From assembly GCF_016900115.1 (NCBI RefSeq), contig NZ_JACJJQ010000006.1, positions 1 through 64,000 on the forward strand: a DNA stretch of 64,000 nt, read 5' to 3'. Below, piece after piece: positions 25,851 through 32,156 of this stretch; positions within the stretch are counted from its first letter, which is position 1; each line of letters opens with the position of its first letter. The stretch comes from Limosilactobacillus alvi. GTDB taxonomy: Bacteria; Bacillota; Bacilli; Lactobacillales; Lactobacillaceae. Under the pieces are notes generated by a model. That model saw only the letters and a list, made by a program, of their open reading frames with translations. It had not been told where the DNA came from and searched no databases. Made by a program: the position numbers and the translations under genes.

Positions 25851-27374
25851 TTATTTTGCCTCCATATCATCAATAATTGCTTGGTAACACTTCATAATGT
25901 TTGCTTCAGAATAACGCTCAGCGTCTTCATAGGCGCCAGCGCTAAACCGTTTTAGCTTTGCTTGATCCGTTAAGAGATCAATAATCCGGTCAGCTAATTG
26001 ATCCAGATTTTCATTTTCAGTCAAATAACCAGAATGACCATCAACGACGATATCACTTGGTCCGTACTTGATGTCATTGGCAATCACTGGTAAACCGTAA
26101 GAAAGAGCTTCAACTAAGGCCATCGCCAACCCTTCTCCCCGGGTTGGGAGAACCATCAATTGCGCTTGCTTATCAATTTCAGGGACTTTTTCAGCGTAAC
26201 CGCGGAAGTGGACCGAGCTCTCAATGCCTTCATCCTTCACGATTTGCTTCAAAGTCTGATCAAAGTTATCGTTAGCGTAACCCCAAAGATCCAATTGAGC
26301 ATCCGGAACGGCCTTGAGAATCCTTGGCCAAACCTTTAATAAGTGATCCTGTTGCTTCTCCGGTGAAAGCCGGGCAACCACAACTACTTGGTGAAGCTTC
26401 CGGTTTTCAAATGGAACATGTGGTGCATTCAAAACTTCATCCGGCACAATCGCACTTGGCACCATGTAAACCTTCGACTTCGTCCACCGGGCTTCAACAT
26501 CAGCCTGTTGATGAGGGGTAAGAACCCCAATGCCGTCCCAAGCTTCAGCGTTATTAAGGCCCCAGTCATAATTAAAGTTTAATGCTGAATGCAAGATATC
26601 ATCATTATCAACTAACTGGTCATTATGGAGTTGCATAACCCGGAAGACTCGCTTTTGCATATGCAAAACGGCCCAACCGATTTCAAAGACCCGGTCAACA
26701 ATCAAACCAACTTTTTCACCGTTATTAATCTTTGGATCATCAACAATTTGATCATAGAAGAATGACGTTAATTCCTCTAAGCCGTTAAAATGGTAATCTT
26801 GACCTTGATAATTAAGTTGATAGCTAACTAAATCCTTATCTCGTTGATTCTTAAAGTTAGTTTTAACGATGGCTAAGCGGCCACTTGGCGTGTAATAGTT
26901 TTCGGCTGAAATCCGGTTATTCCAATCATACAACTGTTCAACCGATTTAAAGCCCCGCACATCATACCAAACCACCTTCACCAGCTTACCAAAGCGATCA
27001 AAGATTTGTTGGTTAATAATCGTCTTTTGGGCATTATCACGGCGCCGGACATACATCACCCGTTGGTTACCGTCATAGAAGTTGTAGTTAATCCCATCAG
27101 CCTTTCGTTTCCACTTGGGATTTAAATGGAGATCCTTCATGGTCACTGCTTTCCGTTTAACCAGGACTGCCTCTTGAAAGTAGTCAAAGAGGTTTACAAA
27201 ATCATGGTCATCAACCCCAGCGTTGTTCATCACTTGGTGAAACTCATTGGAATATTGACGCGTAATAATTTTAGCCGGTTGGTTAAAGTGCTTAAACAGA
27301 TTTAAGCGCTTAATTTCAGCATGCTCGATCCCTGACTTATTTTCTTGAAAATTATCGTTTAAAAAATAAAGCAT
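25851..27374 (-). CDS. GT4 glycosyltransferase, GtfA/TagE-like catalytic member
   Basis: 507 residues, homologous along the whole length to the next gene (LYFLNDNFQENKSGIEHAEIKRLNLF at the start). The GT4 donor-site motif is intact as EGLAMALVE (EX7E), and a nucleotide-sugar region VVVARLSPEKQQDHLL precedes it. It is the first gene of the pair, so I take it as the catalytic subunit and the downstream gene as partner, by analogy with GtfA-GtfB complexes. The surface protein with a Ser-Ser-Ala-Asn repeat encoded 1 kb upstream is a candidate substrate (inference). Confidence 0.83.
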   Translation of the reverse strand: MLYFLNDNFQENKSGIEHAEIKRLNLFKHFNQPAKIITRQYSNEFHQVMNNAGVDDHDFVNLFDYFQEAVLVKRKAVTMKDLHLNPKWKRKADGINYNFYDGNQRVMYVRRRDNAQKTIINQQIFDRFGKLVKVVWYDVRGFKSVEQLYDWNNRISAENYYTPSGRLAIVKTNFKNQRDKDLVSYQLNYQGQDYHFNGLEELTSFFYDQIVDDPKINNGEKVGLIVDRVFEIGWAVLHMQKRVFRVMQLHNDQLVDNDDILHSALNFNYDWGLNNAEAWDGIGVLTPHQQADVEARWTKSKVYMVPSAIVPDEVLNAPHVPFENRKLHQVVVVARLSPEKQQDHLLKVWPRILKAVPDAQLDLWGYANDNFDQTLKQIVKDEGIESSVHFRGYAEKVPEIDKQAQLMVLPTRGEGLAMALVEALSYGLPVIANDIKYGPSDIVVDGHSGYLTENENLDQLADRIIDLLTDQAKLKRFSAGAYEDAERYSEANIMKCYQAIIDDMEAK

Positions 27375-27449
27375 TGGTATTCATTTCCCTTACAAATTAA
27401 TCGTTTTAATTATAACAAACTAATCAAGTTAAATTAGTCGCTTTCAACA

Positions 27450-27492
27450 AAAAACGGGTTAATTAAGCATTTAAACCTAATTAACCGGTAAC
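27450..27492 (-). terminator. Intrinsic terminator
   Basis: An A/T-rich hairpin with TTAATTA-type arms (CGGGTTAATTA with TAATTAACCGG, one mismatch) is followed by T6 on the minus strand. It lies behind the interrupted membrane-protein gene. Confidence 0.65.
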
Positions 27493-27518
27493 TCATTTTT
27501 CCTAATTTTACCCCGATT

Positions 27519-28082
27519 CTATTGGTCAGCAATTGTCATCTTATAGTTAGTTGTTTTTCCGTTAGTTGTTACCTTTACTAAATAATCACCAGAATTATTA
27601 AAGGCCTTAGAAATTTCTTTTACCTTATTTTATGAGGAGAAAGTAGCATAAATTACTCCCGAGTGAGCACCAATTACCCGTACGGTAGTTTGACGTGGAA
27701 GAATAAACTTGACCTTAGCTTCGCCATTACCATCTAGTTTTGGATTAACCGGCGTGTAAGCAAACTTGACCTTTTTCTCCAACTTTGCTACTTTTTGCTT
27801 CGCCTTTTGCTTTGCCTCCTTTTGTTGTAGTTTTGTTTGCAAGGTTTCTTGCTTATGGCGATTATAGTGGAAATGTGGTAGCGCATTTGGATGACCAACC
27901 CCATAAACAATTCCCCCAAGGCTACCAAAGAAGATAATGATTAAAAGCCATGAGAGAAAGACCGTAAACCGGCTTGCATTAGTAACTCGTCGATAGTGCT
28001 TAATTAATTGTACCCGGGCAACTAAAATCAAAATGAATAACACAAACGAGGCAATCGCCAAAACAAAGAAGAGGTTAAGCAT
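27519..28082 (-). pseudogene. Two-segment membrane protein, interrupted by TAA
   Basis: ATG 28082 opens a protein with two membrane segments (LFFVLAIASFVLFILILVA and VFLSWLLIIIFFGSLGGIVYG), a Lys-rich coiled stretch (residues about 85-105) and an extracellular beta-rich domain. TAA at 27630-27632 stops it after ATFSS, yet the frame stays open for 36 more codons that complete the domain (AFNNSGDYLVKVTTNGKT) and end in TAG at 27519-27521. The full product would be 187 residues. I do not recognise the family. It may still make a truncated 150-residue protein. Confidence 0.7.
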
Positions 28083-28172
28083 GTCAAACTCCTTATGAAA
28101 AATTTTTAATTTAACTGTTCTAATTGTAACTAATATCTGCAATCATCACTAGTCAAATTTTGATATGTAGTT

Positions 28173-28247
28173 GAGAGGATGAAAATTGATCGTCCTCTCG
28201 CGAAATATAGGTAAGGATTAACAAAACTAATCTAATTTTACCTATAT
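28173..28247 (-). repeat. Two inverted repeats behind the surface-protein gene
   Basis: Two perfect inverted repeats lie in the 186-bp gap: GAGAGGA/TCCTCTC (28173-28179 with 28193-28199) and a 10-bp ATATAGGTAA/TTACCTATAT pair (about 28205-28247). Neither has a T-run, so they are not ordinary terminators; with the terminator beyond them they form three consecutive stem-loops. Confidence 0.5.
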
Positions 28248-28251
28248 AATA

Positions 28252-28288
28252 AGGAAAGAGGCTGAGGATATTCTCAGCCCCTTTTCCT
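28252..28288 (-). terminator. Surface-protein gene terminator
   Basis: A stem built around GGCTGAG/CTCAGCC, extended by AGGAAA/TTTCCT with one mismatch, begins 40 bases behind the stop codon and is followed by TTATTATAT on the minus strand. Confidence 0.7.
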
Positions 28289-28328
28289 ATTTAAGATCGT
28301 TACTAATTAATCAAGTAACCTCAATTAA

Positions 28329-30467
28329 TTAGGCACGACGCTTGTTAACACCGGCAAGGCCAAGCATACCAACCAAGGCGGCTACACCAAGGCCAGCAGC
28401 GGCAACGGATGATTCGTTACCAGTTTGTGGCAAGGTAGCTTGCTTAGTTGAAGCAGAAGCTGCAGCCTTAGCAGAAGCTAACTTAACTTGTGCCGTGTTA
28501 CCATTAGCACCCTTAACAGCTACCGTGTTAGCAGTTGAAGTAGCTGCGGAGTCATTTTCACCCTTAGCAGCGTCTGAACTGTTTGCACTTGAGTTTGCTA
28601 ATGAGTTAGCAGAACTGTTTGCGCTTGAGTTTGCTGATGAGTTAGCAGAGCTGTTTGCACTTGAGTTTGCTGATGAGTTAGTGTTGCCATTTTGCTTGTT
28701 GAATTCAGCCAACAATGCTTCGTAAGCGGCCTTAGCGTCAGCAGCCTTTTGTTCAAGGGCCTTTTGTTGTGCTACCGCAGCGTCGTAATTAGCTTGAGCC
28801 TTGGATACAGCACCCATAGCGTTCTTGGAGTCAGCCAAAGTCTTCTTAGCTAATGCAACCTTAGCAGCGGCGGCATCAGAAGCAGCCTTAGCAGTCTTGT
28901 AATTGTTCAATGCCTTTACGTAAGCAGGCTTTGCTTCAGCATTCGCCAAGTCAGCCTTCTTAGCAGCCAATTGGCTGTTGTGACGTACCTTAACAAGTTG
29001 AGCAACCTTCAAAGTATTTTGAGCATCAGTCAATTGCTTTTGAAGAGCATCACGCTTCATCTTAGCATTAGCTTGATCAATACCTAACTTTTCACTAGTT
29101 GGTTCCTTAGCAAGAGCTGCATTGGCAGCATCAAGATCCTTTTGGGCATCATTAAGTTGAGCTTGTAAAGCATCAACCTTGGCTTGGTCAGCGGCAATCG
29201 TCTTGTCGTCATTAACCATACCATTTTCTAAGTTCTTAACAGCAGCGGATGCTGAGGTAACACCAGTTTCGGCAGCAGCGTTGTCAAGTGCCGTCTTAGC
29301 AGCAGCCGTGTTAGCAGAAGTAGTAGCAGCCTTTTGTTCAAGGTTAGCTAATTGATCAGATGAAGGTAAGTTGTTGTCCAACTTAGCTTGTTGGTAAGCA
29401 GCCTTAGCAGCCTTAGCAGCGTCAACCGCCTTTTGAGCAGCTAAGTAAAGAGCTTCGTGGTTAGCCTTAGCAGCTTCGTACTTAGCCTTTAATGCAGGAA
29501 GTTCATCATTGAGCTTCTTAGCATCCATGATTGCTTGGTCAGCATCATTCAAAGGAGTTACCCCATTGTCGTAATCAACGGCCTTTTGGGCTTCCTTCGT
29601 AGCAGCCTTAGCGGCAGCTAACTTACTTTGCCAGTCAGCTAACTTACCAGCGTATTGTTGCTTCAAAGCAGTTGCTTCAGCCACAGCTTGTTGAGCAATA
29701 GCGTATGCTTGTTGAGCAGCTTCATAGTCAGCACCGGAAGTGATACCAGCTTGCTTGTAGTCCCAAAGTTCGTCATTAGCAGCCTTTTCAGCAGCAGTTT
29801 CAGAAGCAATAACACTGTCTTGAACCTTAACAGCGGCTGATAATTCATCAACTTGCTTTTGCGCAGCAGCTTGCTTAGCTTGGGCAGATGCTAATGTCTT
29901 AGCATTAGTTTCAGCTTCAGCACGGAAGTTGTTGTAAGCTGATTGCCAGTTTGCGTGACTAGCTAAGTAGTCAGAAGCAGAGTTGTAAGCAGATGCAGCA
30001 GCTGATTCAGCATCAGCAGCCTTGTATGAAGAGTTTAATGCTTCGTTTTCAGCAGAAATTGCGGCGTTAGCAGATGCTAAAGCATCCTTAACGTTAGCAA
30101 CACCTTGGTTAGCTGACTTAGCAGCGCTCAATGCGTCAGAAGCAGATTGAACGTTTGCCTTGTTAGCATCAGCGTTTGAAGCAGCTGCAGAAGCAGTAGC
30201 AGAAGCGGATTGAACATCAGCAGAAGTTACCTTGGCTGCTTCAGAAGAAGCCGTAGCTGAGGAAGTTGATGCTGATGAAGTTTGAGCAGTTGGTAATTCT
30301 CCTGCATTAGCTGGCGTAGTAGCAGCCTTTGCATTTGTCCCACCATATACTAAAGTAGTACCAAGCAGAACAGAAGCCACACCAACACTAAGCTTAGCTA
30401 AGCCATACTTAGGTGCCTTAACGGCTTTCTTTTCTGCATTCATCTTTACATTGTTCTTAGAGTACAT
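28329..30467 (-). CDS. LPQTG-anchored Ala/Ser-rich coiled-coil surface protein
   Basis: This is a sortase-anchored cell-wall protein of 712 residues. It has a YSIRK-type signal peptide (KYGLAKLSVGVASVLLG, about residues 21-37), a Ser/Thr/Ala-rich stretch, a long Ala-rich heptad-like helical region with many AAKAA and QAQLN segments (about 90-600), a tandem Ser-Ser-Ala-Asn repeat (about 600-640), and a C-terminal LPQTG followed by a hydrophobic segment and KRRA. The ATG at 30467 follows GGGAGG; the longer in-frame reading is non-coding. Probable role: adhesion or surface scaffold. Ser-rich repeats plus the nearby GtfA/GtfB-like genes suggest glycosylation (inference). Confidence 0.88.
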   Translation of the reverse strand: MYSKNNVKMNAEKKAVKAPKYGLAKLSVGVASVLLGTTLVYGGTNAKAATTPANAGELPTAQTSSASTSSATASSEAAKVTSADVQSASATASAAASNADANKANVQSASDALSAAKSANQGVANVKDALASANAAISAENEALNSSYKAADAESAAASAYNSASDYLASHANWQSAYNNFRAEAETNAKTLASAQAKQAAAQKQVDELSAAVKVQDSVIASETAAEKAANDELWDYKQAGITSGADYEAAQQAYAIAQQAVAEATALKQQYAGKLADWQSKLAAAKAATKEAQKAVDYDNGVTPLNDADQAIMDAKKLNDELPALKAKYEAAKANHEALYLAAQKAVDAAKAAKAAYQQAKLDNNLPSSDQLANLEQKAATTSANTAAAKTALDNAAAETGVTSASAAVKNLENGMVNDDKTIAADQAKVDALQAQLNDAQKDLDAANAALAKEPTSEKLGIDQANAKMKRDALQKQLTDAQNTLKVAQLVKVRHNSQLAAKKADLANAEAKPAYVKALNNYKTAKAASDAAAAKVALAKKTLADSKNAMGAVSKAQANYDAAVAQQKALEQKAADAKAAYEALLAEFNKQNGNTNSSANSSANSSANSSANSSANSSANSLANSSANSSDAAKGENDSAATSTANTVAVKGANGNTAQVKLASAKAAASASTKQATLPQTGNESSVAAAGLGVAALVGMLGLAGVNKRRA
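28570..28690 (-). repeat. In-frame tandem repeat coding Ser-Ser-Ala-Asn
   Basis: A 12-bp unit coding SSAN is repeated about nine to ten times, with a higher-order near-identical period of 36 bp. One unit has a Leu substitution. Copy number is expected to vary between strains. Confidence 0.8.
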
Positions 30468-30515
30468 AAAGAATCCTCCCTTAAAAAAACATAATTTATT
30501 GTTTTCAACGGTAAG

Positions 30516-30530
30516 TTTTTTTCCCCCCCC
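30516..30530 (-). promoter_or_regulatory. G8A7 homopolymer in the surface-protein leader
   Basis: On the minus strand eight G are followed by seven A, about 50 bases before the surface-protein ATG and just after a TTGACG hexamer. It lies in an AT-rich leader with no second gene. A promoter candidate TTGCAA-17-TATTGA lies just upstream of it. Confidence 0.5.
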
Positions 30531-30744
30531 AACATGTTTCGTCAATAAAAAATTCACATTTTCTTTGCAAAAGTTATAGTAGATTTTTTTATAATTACTG
30601 ATACTTAATTTTTTAAATAACTTTTTAAAGAAATTCATCACAAAGCGTTGGCAAATTCTTAATTAATTAAAGGTTACTCCATAAAAATGGCTCAAAATTA
30701 TTTATTTATCAAAACCTGCTTATTTAACAATTTCTTATAGAAAA

Positions 30745-31028
30745 TAAAGGGGCTGGGAAGAAACTCATGTTTCTTCCCAGCCCCTCTTTCATCTCCGAAG
30801 ATTACTCAGTAACTAAGGTCAAAGCAGTAGCTGAATGGCAGTTGCTTCCCTAACGGTCGCACCAACCGATTCAGCCTTGCATGGGCTCACAAACGCCAAA
30901 CCAGTTGGCTGGTTCGCTCCAAATCACGGCCTTAGCGGATAAGTGTGAACGAAAGGTCGATTCTAATGAATCAACCTTCGTCCTTCTTATCCCAACCAGG
31001 CCATCAAGGAGCTTTTTCCCCAACCTCC
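30745..31028 (-). repeat. Interspersed 3' element, copy C (full length)
   Basis: About 284 bp behind prs, almost identical to copy A over the whole body. All modules are present; the long hairpin is at about 30936-30991 and the terminator arm at 30749-30784. The remaining part of the 586-bp gap (30468-30744) is AT-rich leader and promoter sequence of the surface-protein gene, without a credible ORF. Confidence 0.9.
30749..30784 (-). terminator. prs terminator (terminator arm of element C)
   Basis: A perfect 16-bp stem (GGGGCTGGGAAGAAAC and its complement) with a 4-base loop is followed by TTTATTTTC on the minus strand. Confidence 0.9.
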
Positions 31029-31053
31029 AATTGGCGCTTAAAATTTACCCGAT

Positions 31054-32052
31054 TTACTTATCTTGTTCATTACGCAGCTTATACAAGTCATGAATGGATT
31101 CATGGTTATGAATCCGGACTAAGGCATCCTTAATCAAGGGAGCTACCGATAAACGCACAAGCTTTTCAAATCGTTTTTCTTCGGGCACCGCAATCGTATT
31201 AGTTACAATTACTTGTTTTAATTCATTACAAGCTTGGAGCTCTTGAGCCGCATTTCCTGAGAGAACTGCATGGGTGGCAACCCCATAAATATCCTTCGCC
31301 CCAAACTTCTTTAATAATTTGGCAGAAGATGTCATGCGGTTACCAGTGTCGACAATATCGTCAACAATAATTGCCGTTTTGCCCTTAACATCCCCAATAA
31401 TCATATCAGGTATATGTTCATCTTCTTCAAGGCCACGGTGGGATTCCGTCCGTTTGTCAACGATCGCAATCGGGGCCCCACCGATTAATTCAGCAAAGCG
31501 ACGCACCATGTTAACTCCGGCATGATCAGGAGCAACGACCACAGTATCATTCGTTAATTGATGGTCAATAAAGTAGTTTATCAAAGTTGGTGCGGCCATC
31601 AAGTGGTCGACTGGAATATCGAAAAAGCCCTGAACCTGCGGTGCATGCAAATCAATCGTAATTAGCCGGTTGATTTGATCCATTTCTAAGAGGTTAGCCA
31701 CTAACTTCGCCGTAATTGGTTCCCGGGAACGGGCCTTCCGATCTTGCCGTGCATACCCATAGTATGGCATCACCACATTAACTTGCTTGGCACTCGCCCG
31801 CCGTAAAGCATCCACCATGATGAGCAGTTCCATTAAGTTTGTGTTTACTGGATCTGAGACCGCTTGAATAACGTAGACTTCACAACCACGGACACTTTCA
31901 TCAATCGTAACCGCGATTTCACCATCCGCAAAGTGACTCACCGTACAATCGCTAAGCGGTATCCCTAACAATTCAGCCACCTTTTTGGCCAGGGGCTGAT
32001 TTGAATTCAAAGCAAATAAACGGATTTGTTCCGCATTCTTCATTTCAGTCAT
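31054..32052 (-). CDS. prs: Ribose-phosphate pyrophosphokinase
   Basis: This enzyme makes PRPP from ribose 5-phosphate and ATP for nucleotide, His and Trp synthesis. The catalytic flexible loop region reads YYGYARQDRKARSREPITAK near residue 100 and the PRPP-binding loop VDDIVDTGNR near 225. The signature of class I enzymes (SPDHGGV) appears as APDHAGVNMVRRFAE, and the segment around DKRTESHRGLEEDE is longer than in the main Prs, so this may be the second Prs paralogue many lactobacilli carry. It is 332 residues long, single-gene, with element C behind it. Confidence 0.93.
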   Translation of the reverse strand: MTEMKNAEQIRLFALNSNQPLAKKVAELLGIPLSDCTVSHFADGEIAVTIDESVRGCEVYVIQAVSDPVNTNLMELLIMVDALRRASAKQVNVVMPYYGYARQDRKARSREPITAKLVANLLEMDQINRLITIDLHAPQVQGFFDIPVDHLMAAPTLINYFIDHQLTNDTVVVAPDHAGVNMVRRFAELIGGAPIAIVDKRTESHRGLEEDEHIPDMIIGDVKGKTAIIVDDIVDTGNRMTSSAKLLKKFGAKDIYGVATHAVLSGNAAQELQACNELKQVIVTNTIAVPEEKRFEKLVRLSVAPLIKDALVRIHNHESIHDLYKLRNEQDK

Positions 32053-32093
32053 TTTTCCATCCTTCTGATTAATTGAAACACCAATTCATGCTA

Positions 32094-32122
32094 ATTATCA
32101 CAAGTTCAGACCAGAATTGCAA
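32094..32122 (-). promoter_or_regulatory. prs promoter
   Basis: Minus-strand TTGCAA (32117-32122), 17 bp, GATAAT (complement of 32094-32099), about 42 bp before the ATG. Confidence 0.6.
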
Positions 32123-32156
32123 GCAGAATCTAGTCGAGAGCAAAATTGATAGACGC

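Noticed and set aside
28570-28690. Possible CRISPR array.
   Set aside because: The repeat is contiguous, in frame and codes Ser-Ser-Ala-Asn; there are no spacers and no cas genes.
29655-29851. ORFs on both strands inside the Ala-rich surface-protein gene.
   Set aside because: They result from the biased codon composition of the Ala/Lys/Gln repeats and have no start signals.
30468-30641. In-frame extension of the surface protein by 58 residues upstream of ATG 30467.
   Set aside because: It is AT-rich and contains the G8A7 tract; the GGGAGG site and the YSIRK-type signal peptide place the start at 30467.
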